DNA of 64,000 nucleotides from Pyramidobacter porci (GTDB lineage Bacteria; Synergistota; Synergistia; Synergistales; Dethiosulfovibrionaceae). The notes under the pieces were generated by a model. The model was not told where the DNA came from, searched no databases, and worked only from the letters and a program-made list of their open reading frames with translations. Shown one piece after another: positions 26,605 through 36,630 of the stretch (positions are counted from its first letter, which is position 1; each line of letters begins with the position of its first letter). A program made the translations under genes and the position numbers. The stretch lies in the NCBI RefSeq assembly GCF_009695745.1, contig NZ_VUNH01000011.1, positions 59,463-123,462 of the forward strand. Direction: 5' to 3'.

Positions 26605-27884
26605 TGGGGCTTATGATGGGAGTCGTGTTTCTCGTCCTTATTTTTCTGGGAATGCCGATTGGCCTGTCCATCGGCATGTCCAGCCTGGCCATGCTCTTCA
26701 TGAGCGATCTGCCCTTTGAAATGCTGCCTCAGATGATGTTTTCCGGCAGCAGTTCCTTTGTGCTCGTAGCGGTGCCTTTCTTTGTCCTGGCCGGCGACGT
26801 TCTCGCCAAGGGCGGCATCTCCGAGAGAATTGTCTCCTTTGCCGAGGCTTCCTTGGGGCGCTTGCGTGGCGGGCTTTCGATTGTCTCCGTCGTCGCCTCC
26901 ATGTTCATCGCGGCCATATCGGGTTCCGGGGCTGCGACGACGGCGGCTGTCGGAGCGGCTCTTTTGCCTCAGCTGGAGAAAAAGGGCTACGACTTGGATT
27001 TCTCCGCTTCTTTAATTGCGGCAGCCGGCACGATCGGCGTCGTCATCCCTCCGAGCGTTCCCATGGTTCTCTTCGCCACGATCGCGGGCGAATCCGTGGC
27101 GAAGCTGTTCCTCGCCGGTTTCGTCCCCGGCGTGATCATGGGCGCGGCGCTCGTCGCCATCGCCCTGTGGGTGGCTCATCGGCGGCATTATCCGGCCGCG
27201 GACGCCATAGATCCCGGGGAAAAACGCCGCCGTCTCGTGGACGCGCTCTGGGGGCTGATGACGCCGGTGATCATTCTGGGCGGCATCTTCTCGGGGGTGT
27301 TCACGCCTTCGGAAGCAGCGGCTATAGCCGTGGACTATTCGCTGGTCGTCGCTTTCGTCGTTTATCGCGAGCTGGACTGGAGAAAATTCTACAAACTGGT
27401 CGTCGACGCGGGCGTCACCTCCGCTCTGGTCATGTTCATCATCGGCACGTCCACGCTTTTCGGCTGGGAACTGGCCTTCTGCCAGGCGCCGGAGCAAGTG
27501 GCGGAGCTCATGCTCAAATGGGCTGGCGGCAGCGGCGCCATGATCTATCTGATGATCATGGTGATCATCCTGATCGCGGGCATGTTCATGGAAACCTCCT
27601 CGGCTCTGATCGTGCTGACGCCCATTTTCCTACCCACCGTTGCCGGGCTGGGCGGAAACGTCATCCACTTCGGTCTCCTGGTGACCGTCGGACTGGCTAT
27701 CGGCATGGCGACTCCACCCGTGGCGATCAACCTCTATGTGGCCAGCGCCATCACAGGGCTGCCGATGGAGCGTCTCAGCAGGCCCATCGTACCGATGATC
27801 CTGACCCTGATCGTGGTTTTGCTCGTTATGACTTATTTCCCGTCTCTGACTCTTTTCCTGCCCGGTCTTATGGGCGTCCAATAA
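26604..27884 (+). CDS. dctM: TRAP transporter large permease DctM
   Basis: A 426-residue ion-coupled permease with about 12 helices. It opens with [20 protein letters not shown] and contains [40 protein letters not shown] and the [25 protein letters not shown] region, all typical of the large TRAP subunit. The start overlaps the dctQ stop (ATGA at 26604). An open frame extending upstream inside dctQ is rejected because it lacks membrane character. Confidence 0.96.
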   Translation: MGLMMGVVFLVLIFLGMPIGLSIGMSSLAMLFMSDLPFEMLPQMMFSGSSSFVLVAVPFFVLAGDVLAKGGISERIVSFAEASLGRLRGGLSIVSVVASMFIAAISGSGAATTAAVGAALLPQLEKKGYDLDFSASLIAAAGTIGVVIPPSVPMVLFATIAGESVAKLFLAGFVPGVIMGAALVAIALWVAHRRHYPAADAIDPGEKRRRLVDALWGLMTPVIILGGIFSGVFTPSEAAAIAVDYSLVVAFVVYRELDWRKFYKLVVDAGVTSALVMFIIGTSTLFGWELAFCQAPEQVAELMLKWAGGSGAMIYLMIMVIILIAGMFMETSSALIVLTPIFLPTVAGLGGNVIHFGLLVTVGLAIGMATPPVAINLYVASAITGLPMERLSRPIVPMILTLIVVLLVMTYFPSLTLFLPGLMGVQ

Positions 27885-27909
27885 TCGAAACCGGAGGTAC
27901 ATTAATATC

Positions 27910-29574
27910 ATGAACAGCGACAAGATAAAAAAGGGGTACCTGCGAGCTCCCCATCGTTCCCTCCTGAAAGCCGGAGGCTACACGGACTGGGAGATCGAAC
28001 GTCCCTTCGTGGGCGTCGTCAACGCTTACAACGCCATCAATCCGGGACATACCCACCTGAACCGCATTGCCGCAGCTGTGAAGAGCGGCGTCTACGCCTT
28101 CGGCGGTCTGCCTCTTGAATTTCCAGTGGTGGGGGTCTGCGACGGCATCGCCATGAACCACGAGGGGATGCGTTTTTCCCTTCCCAGCCGGGAACTGATC
28201 CGCGATTCCATCGAGGTGATGGTGAAGGGGCATGCCCTTGACGCTCTGGTGCTGATTCCCAACTGCGACAAGATCGTTCCCGGCATGGCAATGGCCGCGG
28301 CGGAGCTGAACATTCCCGCCATCGTCATCAGCGGTGGTCCCATGCTCGCAGGCCTGACCCACGGCAGGTCCTCCGACCTGAACTCCGTTTTTGAAGCCGT
28401 GGGAGCCCGGGCGGCCGGCAGGATGGGCGACGAGGAACTGCGCTACTACGAGAACACCGTCTGCCCGACCTGCGGTTCCTGCTCCGGTATGTTCACCGCC
28501 AACACCATGAACTGCATGATGGAGGTCCTCGGGCTGGCTCTGCCGGGCAACGGCTCCATCCCCGCCGTTCTGGCGGCCCGCGAGCGCCTTGCCAAGGATG
28601 CCGGGCGGCAGATCATGCTCATGATCGAGAAAAACATCCGCCCGAGCGACATCCTGACCGAGGAGGCCTTCGAGAACGCTGTCGCGGTGGACATGGCCCT
28701 CGGCGGCTCTACCAACACGACGCTCCACCTTCCTGCCATCGCAGACTGCGCCGGCGTGAAACTGAGTCTGGAGAAAATGGACGAGATCAGCCGCAATACG
28801 CCGCACCTTTGCAGCATGAGCCCCGGCGGAATTTATCACATCGAGGACATCGACCGCGCCGGCGGAATCTCCGCGGTGATGAGGGAACTTTACGATGCCG
28901 GCAAGATCCATGGCGACGCGATGACCTGTACGGGCGAAAGGGTGAGGGAGAAGCTGAAGAACGCCAAAGTCCTCGATTGCGACGTGATCCGTCCTCTGTC
29001 CAATCCCGTGGACCCGGAAGGCGGAATCGCCGTTTTGAAGGGCAATCTGGCGCCTCTTGGCTCCGTGGTCAAGCAGACGGCAGTGCTTCCGGAGATGATG
29101 CGCCACAGCGGACCGGCTCGCGTGTTCGATTCCGAAGAGGCAGCCAGCGAAGCCATTTACGGCAACAGAATCAACGACGGCGACGTGGTGGTGATCCGCT
29201 ACGAAGGGCCCAAGGGCGGCCCCGGCATGAGAGAGATGCTGTCTCCCACGTCGGCAATCGCCGGCATGGGCAAGGGAAGCACCGTGGCGCTGCTGACGGA
29301 CGGGCGCTTCTCCGGCGCCAGCCGCGGCGCGTCGATCGGCCATATCTCGCCTGAGGCGGCTTCCGGCGGTCCCATCGCCTTGGTGCAGGAGGGCGACGTC
29401 ATCGAGATCGACATACCGGCCCGCAGGCTGGAGCTCAAGGTCTCCGACGAAGAGCTGGCCCGTCGCCGCGCGAGCTGGGAATGCCCCAAGCTCGACAGCG
29501 GAAGCGCCTTCCTCGAGCGTTACCGCGCCTTCGTCACTTCCGGCGTGGAGGGGGCTGTGCTTCGAAAAAGATGA
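27910..29574 (+). CDS. IlvD/Edd family dehydratase
   Basis: Fe-S dehydratase of 554 residues, the ilvD family size. Cluster cysteines are in [12 protein letters not shown] and [16 protein letters not shown]. The catalytic core segments [19 protein letters not shown] and [14 protein letters not shown] are present, as is the C-terminal [23 protein letters not shown]. The first conserved position reads NPGH, not the PCN form of [2Fe-2S] enzymes. It is last in the TRAP operon, 25 bp after dctM, and no other branched-chain amino acid gene is near. A sugar acid (aldonate or hexarate) dehydratase is therefore at least as likely as dihydroxyacid dehydratase. Confidence 0.9.
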   Translation: MNSDKIKKGYLRAPHRSLLKAGGYTDWEIERPFVGVVNAYNAINPGHTHLNRIAAAVKSGVYAFGGLPLEFPVVGVCDGIAMNHEGMRFSLPSRELIRDSIEVMVKGHALDALVLIPNCDKIVPGMAMAAAELNIPAIVISGGPMLAGLTHGRSSDLNSVFEAVGARAAGRMGDEELRYYENTVCPTCGSCSGMFTANTMNCMMEVLGLALPGNGSIPAVLAARERLAKDAGRQIMLMIEKNIRPSDILTEEAFENAVAVDMALGGSTNTTLHLPAIADCAGVKLSLEKMDEISRNTPHLCSMSPGGIYHIEDIDRAGGISAVMRELYDAGKIHGDAMTCTGERVREKLKNAKVLDCDVIRPLSNPVDPEGGIAVLKGNLAPLGSVVKQTAVLPEMMRHSGPARVFDSEEAASEAIYGNRINDGDVVVIRYEGPKGGPGMREMLSPTSAIAGMGKGSTVALLTDGRFSGASRGASIGHISPEAASGGPIALVQEGDVIEIDIPARRLELKVSDEELARRRASWECPKLDSGSAFLERYRAFVTSGVEGAVLRKR

Positions 29575-29648
29575 TCGTCGTTCCGATCTGGTGTGCTTCT
29601 CGCCTTTCTGTGTATAATTGACGCAGCACGGAAGGGGAGTGTTCGCTC

Positions 29649-30743
29649 ATGAAAAAACGGATCGTTCTCGCGTTCGGCACGCGGCCGGAGGCGATCAAGA
29701 TGGCGCCGGTGTATCTGGCGCTGGCGCGAAGCGGCGCGCTGGAGCCGGTGATTTTGCTGACCGGTCAGCACAGGACGCAGCTCGAACAGGCGCTTTCCAT
29801 CTTCGGCGTGCCGCACGAGCGCAATCTGGACGTGATGACCGAACGGCAGACGCTGCCGGAATTGGCGGCGCGGATCTTGCCGCAGGCGGCGGCGGCGTTT
29901 CGCGGACTGAAGGCCGATTACGTGCTGGTGCACGGCGACACGCTGACGACGTTCGTCTCGGCGTGGGCGGCGTTTCTGGAACGCATCCCGGTCGGGCACG
30001 TGGAGGCGGGGCTGCGCAGCGGCTCGATGAGCGAGCCGTTTCCGGAAGAAGCCAACCGCGTGCTGACCGACGCGCTGTGCGACACGTTCTTCGCGCCGAC
30101 GGAAGGGGCGCGCGCCAATCTGCTGAAAAGCGGCGCCGCCCCGGCGCGCGTTTTCGTGACGGGACAGACGGCGGTCGACGCGATCCTCTTCGCTTCGAAA
30201 AAAGGAGTTTTGCCCGATGACGTGCCCGAGCGCGGCCCGGTCGCGACGGTGACGCTGCACCGGCGCGAGAACTGGCCCGTGCTGAACGAACTGGCGCGTC
30301 GTCTGGCCGGTGTGGCGCGCGCCCGCGCGGAGTGGACGTTCGTGTTCCCGGTCCATCTCAACCCCGTCGTGCGCGAGGCGGTCGTGCCGCCGCTGTCGGG
30401 CGTGGGGAACGTGAAGCTCGTCGAGCCGCTGGAATACGGCTGCATGGCGGCGCTGCTGGCGCGCAGCCGTTTGATCCTGACGGACTCGGGCGGTCTGCAG
30501 GAGGAAGGCGCGTCGCTGGGCGTGCCGGTGGCGGTGGTGCGCAACGTCACGGAGCGGCCGGAAGGCGTGGAAGCGGGAATCGTGACGCTGCTCGGCAACG
30601 AGCCTGAAAGGGCGATGACGGAATTCGCGGCGCTGATGGACGATGAACCTCGCCTCGACCGCATGGCTTCGGTCAAAAATCCCTACGGCGACGGACGCGC
30701 TTCGGAGCGGATCGCCGCGGCGCTGGAACGCCGGCTGGCCTGA
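29649..30743 (+). CDS. wecB: UDP-N-acetylglucosamine 2-epimerase (non-hydrolysing)
   Basis: Interconverts UDP-GlcNAc and UDP-ManNAc for surface glycans. The 364-residue GT-B fold protein begins [21 protein letters not shown]. It contains [51 protein letters not shown] and, at the C-terminus, [30 protein letters not shown], all diagnostic of WecB/MnaA. GGGGAG precedes the ATG. It stands as its own unit between the dehydratase and a bidirectional terminator; no dehydrogenase partner (wecC) is near. Confidence 0.95.
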   Translation: MKKRIVLAFGTRPEAIKMAPVYLALARSGALEPVILLTGQHRTQLEQALSIFGVPHERNLDVMTERQTLPELAARILPQAAAAFRGLKADYVLVHGDTLTTFVSAWAAFLERIPVGHVEAGLRSGSMSEPFPEEANRVLTDALCDTFFAPTEGARANLLKSGAAPARVFVTGQTAVDAILFASKKGVLPDDVPERGPVATVTLHRRENWPVLNELARRLAGVARARAEWTFVFPVHLNPVVREAVVPPLSGVGNVKLVEPLEYGCMAALLARSRLILTDSGGLQEEGASLGVPVAVVRNVTERPEGVEAGIVTLLGNEPERAMTEFAALMDDEPRLDRMASVKNPYGDGRASERIAAALERRLA

Positions 30744-30753
30744 CTTGTCACAC

Positions 30754-30792
30754 AAAAAAACGCTTGGAGCACAGGCTCCAAGCGTTTTTTTG
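30754..30792. terminator. bidirectional terminator between wecB and the DUF1858 gene
   Basis: AAAAAAACGCTTGGAGC and its complement flank ACAG, giving a stem with T runs on both strands. Confidence 0.88.
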
Positions 30793-30807
30793 TGTGTTTG
30801 TCCGTGA

Positions 30808-31017
30808 TCAGTCTTCGATGCCGTTGGCCTTGAGAACTTCGTTCAGGCCGCTGACGAGATCGTCCGGGTCGAGGCCGTGGGCCATGGCGCCCTCTTCGAG
30901 GCTTTCGGCGTGGGAGATGGCGCAGCCGATGCAGCCCATGCCGGACAGCATCAGGGGCTGGACGACCTGCGGATACTTGTCGACGATGTCGGCGATCAGC
31001 ATATCTTTGGTGATCAT
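30808..31017 (-). CDS. DUF1858 domain protein, Hcp-associated redox disulfide type
   Basis: A 69-residue protein consisting of one DUF1858 domain: KDMLIADIVDKYPQVVQPLMLSG, then the GMGCIGC motif with C29 and C32, then AESLEEGAMAHGLDPDDLVSGLN. The subgroup with a CxxC is named after its frequent association with the hybrid cluster protein. Here hcp is in the window but 18 kb away. Probable thiol-redox or Fe-S-linked role; no activity is established. Start ATG at 31017 follows AAGGAAG. Confidence 0.9.
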   Translation of the reverse strand: MITKDMLIADIVDKYPQVVQPLMLSGMGCIGCAISHAESLEEGAMAHGLDPDDLVSGLNEVLKANGIED

Positions 31018-31131
31018 ATCGATGCACTTCCTTTTTCGTTAAACAGCAGATTGAGTTCGGTCAGATTATATCCGAAGGAATCGCAAATGTACAGCTATTT
31101 CTGATTGTAATACTTATGTATGGGCGCCGGG

Positions 31132-32589
31132 TCACAGCAGCGGGCTCAGCAGCTTGGTGACGGACTCGAGCGCCATGGAAACGTGACCGCGTTTTCCCCA
31201 TTCGTCCTGCGTGAGGCGGTGGGAGTCGCAGATGTAAAGTCCCTGCACGCGGTGGATGCCGAAGTTTTCCTGCACGCCGTAGAGGATCATGTTGATCTCG
31301 AAATTGAGCGAGAACGAACGGATGTCGAAGTTGCTCGACCCGACGAAGCCGAGGTTGTCGTCCACAGTGACGGTCTTGGCGTGGAGCAGCCCCTTGTTGT
31401 AGAGGTACACTTCGACGCCGAGCCTGAGAAAGTCCTCGTAATACGCGCGCGAGGCGTAACCGGCGATGATCTGGTCCGACCGGGCCGGCGTCACCAGTCT
31501 GACTTTGACGCCGCGCAGACGGGCGACTTCGATGGCCTGGAGCATGCCCTCGTCGGGGATCAGGTAAGGCGTGGTGATCGTCACCTGTTCCTGGGCGCCG
31601 ATGATGGACGCGATGATGAGCCTCTGATAGTTCTCGGTCTGGTAGGAAGGGCCGCTCGGCACAGTCTGCAGGCACGAAGGGCCGGAAAAATCCGTGGCGG
31701 CGGAGAACAGATGGGAGGTATCGAGCCGTTCGCCGGTCTCCACATACCAGTCTTCGATGAAGACGCTCTCCAACTGGCGCACGACCGGGCCGCAGAAGCG
31801 CAGGCTGACGTCTTTCCAGATCAGCTTGCCGAAGCGGCCGTAGCTGGGTTCTGTGACGTTGTGCGAGCCGGTGACGGCGACGCGGCTGTCGAAGACGGCG
31901 AGCTTGCGATGGTTGCGCAGGTCGAAGCGGGCGGCTTTGGCGCGGTAGATGCGCACGGGAAGGGCTTCCTCCACCTGGACGCCGTCGCGCTGGATGTCTT
32001 CTCTCAAAGAACTGCGCAGGAATTCGCGCGAGCCCACGGAATCGAGGAGCAGCCGCACGGTAACGCCGCGCCGGGCCGCCCGCCGGCAGGCGTTGATCAC
32101 CTTGCGCCCCTGCGAATCGTCGACGAAGATGTAGTAGAGCAGGTCGATCTCGCTGGCGGCGGCGTCGATCTCGTCGACGAGAGTATCGATGAAATCGTCG
32201 GTTTCGGTGACGTACTGCACCGTGTTGCCCTGAACGGCACTCAGGTACCCCAGATTCTGTGCCAGATTGGCGGTGGCCTGCAACGACGGCGGCAGCTGCG
32301 GCGAGATAGTCCCCGGCAGTTCGGAGTGCATCATGCGCTGGATATCGTGAAAATACGAGAGCATGGCGTTGTGCCGTTCCATGCGGCGCGACGGCAGCAC
32401 GTTGGTGCCGAGGACGGAGTAGGCGATCATGCCCGGCCACGGCCAGAGCAGGATCACCAGCAGCCACGCCGTGGCCGTAGAAGGATTGTGCCGCTGGGGG
32501 ATGATCACCAGCGCGGAGAGGCGGATGACGAACGATACGATGTCCAGTCCGGTGAGGAAGAAAATGCTGAGCCCCTGACCCCACGTCAT
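31132..32589 (-). CDS. cls: cardiolipin synthase (phospholipase D family)
   Basis: Condenses two phosphatidylglycerols to cardiolipin at the inner membrane. The 485-residue protein has two N-terminal transmembrane helices and two HKD motifs, HRKLAVFDSRVAVTGSHNVT and HAKTVTVDDNLGFVGSSNFD, as required for the PLD catalytic pair. Between the helices and the catalytic domain, the segment WLLVILLWPWPGMIAYSVLGTN is typical of ClsA. The ATG at 32589 has an AAGGA site and is preferred to the one at 32640, which has none. Confidence 0.95.
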   Translation of the reverse strand: MTWGQGLSIFFLTGLDIVSFVIRLSALVIIPQRHNPSTATAWLLVILLWPWPGMIAYSVLGTNVLPSRRMERHNAMLSYFHDIQRMMHSELPGTISPQLPPSLQATANLAQNLGYLSAVQGNTVQYVTETDDFIDTLVDEIDAAASEIDLLYYIFVDDSQGRKVINACRRAARRGVTVRLLLDSVGSREFLRSSLREDIQRDGVQVEEALPVRIYRAKAARFDLRNHRKLAVFDSRVAVTGSHNVTEPSYGRFGKLIWKDVSLRFCGPVVRQLESVFIEDWYVETGERLDTSHLFSAATDFSGPSCLQTVPSGPSYQTENYQRLIIASIIGAQEQVTITTPYLIPDEGMLQAIEVARLRGVKVRLVTPARSDQIIAGYASRAYYEDFLRLGVEVYLYNKGLLHAKTVTVDDNLGFVGSSNFDIRSFSLNFEINMILYGVQENFGIHRVQGLYICDSHRLTQDEWGKRGHVSMALESVTKLLSPLL

Positions 32590-32934
32590 CAAAATCAGTC
32601 CTTTATGTAAAGAGGGATATGAGGAAAACGCATTTATCATAACACAAACGGCGGCGATTTTTTAATAAAATGAAACGCCTGCAGGCGCCGCGCGGAGAAA
32701 TGGAAGTATTGCACAGAACGGGGAACGCCGTCCGGGTGTTTCCCCTTAAATTTCAGATTGCCGGCCGGCATGTGTGAATCGGTGCGGTTTGGCGATGAAA
32801 TCTCTCGAGGCCGATGAAAAAAGAGTTTTCAAAGCAAAACCGGCCGCCGAAGATCTCTTGACTTTAACTGATGCCTGGAGTAAAAAGTAATGGCGCTCTG
32901 AAGCGCGCGATACTTTACGGAGGAGTGTGGTATT

Positions 32935-34041
32935 GTGGTCAAGGATCTTTTGGCGGCGCTGGCCGTTGTCGTCAACGGCATCCCGCAGGGACTGCTGGCG
33001 CTGATGTACGGTTTTGCGGCGCTGCCGACGGCGCTGGCTTTTCTGGCCGGCGTGGGCGGTTCGCTGTATTTCAACTCGGTAGCGACGATTTCCTTCCAGG
33101 CCGAGACCATCGCGCTGGCCGGCAATCTGGGCAAGGATATCCGCGAGCGTCTCAGCATGGTCTTCTGGGGCGCGGTGTTCCTGCTGATCCCCTCGCTGCT
33201 GGGGCTGAACGAGGCGATCGTGAGCTGGATCGGTCCGGCGATCGTCGATTCGATGATGGCCGGCGTCGGCCTGATGCTGGCCAACGTTTCGGTGGACATG
33301 CTCAAGTCCGAAAAGTATTCCGGCTCGCTCTCGGTGGCCGTGGCGCTGGCCGTGTGGTTCTGGACCCGCGACCTGGCCTGGACGATCATCGTCTCCGTGA
33401 CGGCGGCGACGCTGCTTTACAACTATCTGCTGCGCGTGTGCCGCATGGAGCTCGATCGGCTGTCCGCCGACGTCAGCAACGAAAAGTTCCGTTTCGGCAA
33501 CATCGAATGGCGTTTCTGGCGCAGCCGGCGCGTCTTTTCCGGCGCGCTGGCCATGGCCTGCATCAACATCGGCGCCAACATCTCCTTCGGCAAGATCACC
33601 GGCTCCATCGCGCAGGTGAACGCCAACGTCGACCATCTGGCGATCTACTCGAGCGCGGCCGACATCGTTTCCACGCTGTTCGGCGGTTCGCCGGTGGAAT
33701 CGATCATTTCCGGCACGGCGACGGCGCCCCACCCCGTGCTCTCTTCGGTGATGATGATGGGCATCATGGCGGCGCTGCTGATCTTCCGCCTGCTGCCGAC
33801 GATCGGGCGCTATGTGCACCGCTCGTCCATCGCCGGTTTTTTGCTCGTGCTGGGCGTGTTCGTGACGTTCATCAACAACGCGGCGCTGGCGATCAGCGCG
33901 GTACCGCCCGAGGCGCTGAACGGCTTTGGCTTCGCGCCCTGGGGCATGGTGGTGGGCGCGACGATCTTCGCCTCGGCGCGTTGGAATCCCTTCGTCGGGC
34001 TGGTCGCCGGCACGGTGATCCGCATGATCTTCCATCTATAA
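32935..34041 (+). CDS. NCS2-like purine/xanthine permease
   Basis: A 368-residue polytopic membrane protein with about ten to twelve hydrophobic segments. The stretches FNSVATISFQAETIALAGNLG and FGGSPVESIISGTATAPHPVL resemble substrate-site helices of NCS2 nucleobase transporters, but the protein is shorter than the usual 430 or more residues and lacks the classical N-terminal motif. The adenine-type phosphoribosyltransferase 21 bp downstream supports a nucleobase substrate by the import-and-trap logic. The start is GTG 32935 with GGAGGAG. A possible promoter TTGACT lies near 32859. Substrate uncertain. Confidence 0.7.
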   Translation: MVKDLLAALAVVVNGIPQGLLALMYGFAALPTALAFLAGVGGSLYFNSVATISFQAETIALAGNLGKDIRERLSMVFWGAVFLLIPSLLGLNEAIVSWIGPAIVDSMMAGVGLMLANVSVDMLKSEKYSGSLSVAVALAVWFWTRDLAWTIIVSVTAATLLYNYLLRVCRMELDRLSADVSNEKFRFGNIEWRFWRSRRVFSGALAMACINIGANISFGKITGSIAQVNANVDHLAIYSSAADIVSTLFGGSPVESIISGTATAPHPVLSSVMMMGIMAALLIFRLLPTIGRYVHRSSIAGFLLVLGVFVTFINNAALAISAVPPEALNGFGFAPWGMVVGATIFASARWNPFVGLVAGTVIRMIFHL

Positions 34042-34062
34042 GAGCAAAAGGAGAACTGAGCG

Positions 34063-34608
34063 ATGACTGAAAAAACGTACGAACTGCGCCTTTTGGGACT
34101 GACCCGCCAGCTGCCGCTGCGCCGCGTGGCCGATCATGTGACGGTGGCCTCGTTCGTCATGCTGGGCGACACCGAGCTGGTCGAAACCTGCGCCGAAGAA
34201 CTGGCGAAGCGGCTGCCCGAGGGCATCGATTACCTGGTCTGCCCAGAGGCGAAGGCCATTCCGCTGACGCACGCCATCGCGCGGCGTCTGGGCATCGACT
34301 ACATCGTCATCCGCAAGACCGTCAAGGCCTACATGGACAATCCTCTCATCGCCGACGTCATGTCGATCACGACGGCGGCGCCGCAGCATCTTGTCATGGA
34401 CAGTGCTGACGTGCAGAAGATCTATCACAAGAAGGTGGCGATCATCGACGACGTCGTGTCCACGGGCGGCTCGCTGCGCGCCGTGGAGAACATCCTCGCC
34501 AAGACGGCCTGCACGGTCGTGGCCAAGGCGGCGCCGCTGCTCGAAGAAGGCGGCTACGACGGCAGGGACCTGATATATATCCAGCGTCATCCCGTTTTCA
34601 CGGATTGA
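34063..34608 (+). CDS. adenine phosphoribosyltransferase-like protein
   Basis: Type I phosphoribosyltransferase of 181 residues. The PRPP-binding loop is VAIIDDVVSTGGSL, and the upstream YLVCPEAKAIPLTHAIARRLG matches the Apt fold. The 15-residue insertion KAYMDNPLIADVMSI and an unusual hood region differ from typical Apt, so the base bound may not be adenine. It probably converts a base imported by the upstream permease to its nucleotide. AAAAGGAG precedes the ATG. Confidence 0.85.
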   Translation: MTEKTYELRLLGLTRQLPLRRVADHVTVASFVMLGDTELVETCAEELAKRLPEGIDYLVCPEAKAIPLTHAIARRLGIDYIVIRKTVKAYMDNPLIADVMSITTAAPQHLVMDSADVQKIYHKKVAIIDDVVSTGGSLRAVENILAKTACTVVAKAAPLLEEGGYDGRDLIYIQRHPVFTD

Positions 34609-34780
34609 GTCGATCGCATCGTGGCGGCGTTGTTTTTGCCGTTCTTTTATAGAGGCGCGCGCCGCGGCGGAAGAAAAAATTCGCCGCGGCGCTTTTATTT
34701 TGGCGCTCTTCGGTTAGAATAGGGGCGGTGATTGACGCTGATTTTCGACGTGAAATTCATGATGGCGAAGGAGATTATCC

Positions 34781-35812
34781 ATGGGACGACTTTTGGTGGT
34801 CTTTACAGGCGGCACGATCGCCAGCGGTTTCGAGGGGCAGGGCAAGGCTCCGGTTTCGGGCGCGTCGCGGCGTCTGAAAGATTCTCTTGCCGAGCTTTTT
34901 GCCGAGCGCGGCGTGGAGGCGCTCTTTCGCGAGCCGCTCGGGAGTCCCGGCATCGACAGTTCGGAGATGGATCCGGGGCACTGGCTGCTGATCTCGCGCT
35001 GCATCGCCGCGGAGCTGGAGCGGGGGCTTTCGGGCGTGCTGATCCTTCACGGCACCGACACCATGGCGAGCACGGCCGCGTGGATGAACCTGTGTTTCGG
35101 CAGTCTGCCCATTCCCGTCATCCTTACCGGCAGCCAGCTGACGCTGGATTACATGCCGGAGGACGTCACCTCGAACTTGCGCGGAGCGGCCATGGCCTGC
35201 TGCTCCGATCTGCGCGGCGTATGGGTTTATTTCAACTGGAAGCTGATCCCCGGCGACCGGGCGCACAAGGCGCACGCCATGCATCCGGACGCCTTTAACG
35301 CCGTCAACGGCCAGCCGCTGTTCTTCAATCCCGACTGGGGACTGGATCCGTCGCCGGCGGCTCTCCGCACGGCTACGGCGGGGCAGCTGCCGGAGGAAAC
35401 GCGGGAGATGAGAGGTCTCGAGCCCGGCGAACTGCGCGAACGGTGCGCTGCTATCCGCTGGTTTTTCGCCCAGCCGGGAGCGCGTTTTGAATGGCAGGGC
35501 GACGAGCGCTTCCTGTGCCTGCTCGGCTACGGCGCCGGCAACATGATTCCGTCCGTGCTGGACGGCATCGAACGGCATAACGGAACGACGCCGTACGTGA
35601 TCGCGTGCAGCCAGGCCGAAGGCGGCGTCAAACACCCCGACGGCTACGACCGCGTCGGCATGGCCCGTCTGGCGAAGGCGGGGTTCCGCGTCTGGAACCA
35701 GATGGACCGCTCCGTCGAGTTCGTGCACAGCCTGTGCTGCTACGCGCTGGCGGCGTCTTTTGACGCGCCGGAAAAGGTGTTGAACCGCTATCTGCGGGAA
35801 TGCCGGCCATAA
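34781..35812 (+). CDS. ansA: L-asparaginase (type I-like)
   Basis: Hydrolyses L-asparagine to aspartate and ammonia. The 343-residue protein has both catalytic threonine motifs: TGGTIA at residues 9-14 and LHGTDTMASTAAWM near 88-101. Lack of a signal peptide points to the cytoplasmic type. ILTGSQLTLDYMPEDVTSNLRGA and the C-terminal small domain fit the family. In an amino acid fermenter, this supplies aspartate and ammonia. It stands alone between the phosphoribosyltransferase and a terminator. Confidence 0.93.
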   Translation: MGRLLVVFTGGTIASGFEGQGKAPVSGASRRLKDSLAELFAERGVEALFREPLGSPGIDSSEMDPGHWLLISRCIAAELERGLSGVLILHGTDTMASTAAWMNLCFGSLPIPVILTGSQLTLDYMPEDVTSNLRGAAMACCSDLRGVWVYFNWKLIPGDRAHKAHAMHPDAFNAVNGQPLFFNPDWGLDPSPAALRTATAGQLPEETREMRGLEPGELRERCAAIRWFFAQPGARFEWQGDERFLCLLGYGAGNMIPSVLDGIERHNGTTPYVIACSQAEGGVKHPDGYDRVGMARLAKAGFRVWNQMDRSVEFVHSLCCYALAASFDAPEKVLNRYLRECRP

Positions 35813-35850
35813 CAAAAAACGGACAGCTGCGAAAGCTGTCCGTTTTTTGT
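35812..35850. terminator. bidirectional terminator between asparaginase and deoC
   Basis: The arms ACAAAAAACGGACAGCT and AGCTGTCCGTTTTTTGT pair around a five-base loop. The T run on either strand serves the two converging genes. Confidence 0.9.
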
Positions 35851-35867
35851 TACGCGCCGGAGAACCG

Positions 35868-36512
35868 TTATTCCCGGCAGATCGCTACGCCGGCCGAAGC
35901 TCCGATCCGCGTCGCTCCGGCGGCGATCATTTCTTCCGCCTCTTTGCGCGTACGGATGCCGCCGGCGGCTTTGACGCCGACGTCCGGCCCCGCCGCGGCG
36001 CGCATCAGCGCTACGTCGCGCGCGGTCGCGCCGCCTTTGGAAAATCCCGTCGAGGTCTTGACGAAATCCGCTCCCGCTGCGGCAGCCAGACGGCAGGCGC
36101 GGGCCTTTTCCTCGTCGGTGAGCAGGCAGGCTTCGATGATGACTTTGACGGCGCGCCCCAGCGCGCCTCTGACGACCGCGGCGATATCCGAACGCACGTA
36201 TTCGTCGCCGCCGGCTTTGAGGTCGCCGACGGAGACGACCATGTCCAGTTCGTCGGCGCCGTCCGCTACGGCTTGGCGGGCTTCGAACTCTTTGACGGCG
36301 CTGACCGAAGCGCCGAGCGGGAACCCGATCACCGTGCAGACTTTGACATCGCTGCCGCGCAGTTCTGCGGCCGCTGTCGCCGTCCAGCGGGGATTGACGC
36401 AGACCGAAGCGAAGCGCCACCGCCGCGCTTCGGCGCAGAGCGCGCGGATCTGGGATTCTGTGGCGTCGGGCTTCAAAAGCGTGTGATCGATATAGGACGC
36501 GAGATCGTTCAT
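35868..36512 (-). CDS. deoC: deoxyribose-phosphate aldolase
   Basis: Cleaves 2-deoxyribose 5-phosphate to acetaldehyde and glyceraldehyde 3-phosphate during nucleoside breakdown. The 214-residue TIM barrel has the conserved opening [12 protein letters not shown], the catalytic aspartate in ADELDMV, the Schiff-base lysine K152 in [14 protein letters not shown] and the second lysine in [18 protein letters not shown]-type spacing before the ATG at 36512 is weak (GGAGG lies 7 bases upstream on the minus strand). It is divergent from the L,D-transpeptidase gene. Confidence 0.97.
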   Translation of the reverse strand: MNDLASYIDHTLLKPDATESQIRALCAEARRWRFASVCVNPRWTATAAAELRGSDVKVCTVIGFPLGASVSAVKEFEARQAVADGADELDMVVSVGDLKAGGDEYVRSDIAAVVRGALGRAVKVIIEACLLTDEEKARACRLAAAAGADFVKTSTGFSKGGATARDVALMRAAAGPDVGVKAAGGIRTRKEAEEMIAAGATRIGASAGVAICRE

Positions 36513-36630
36513 GAAAAAACCTCCGACAAGAAAAATCTTTAGAAAAATGACGAATCACCGCATTCATTATGGCATAAAAAAGTCCCATTGTGTAAAATAA
36601 AAAGAACGAAAGACAGAAGGAGGTATGATG

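Noticed and set aside
32746..34035. 429-codon minus-strand open frame
   Set aside because: Antisense to the permease; its composition is that of shadow frames.
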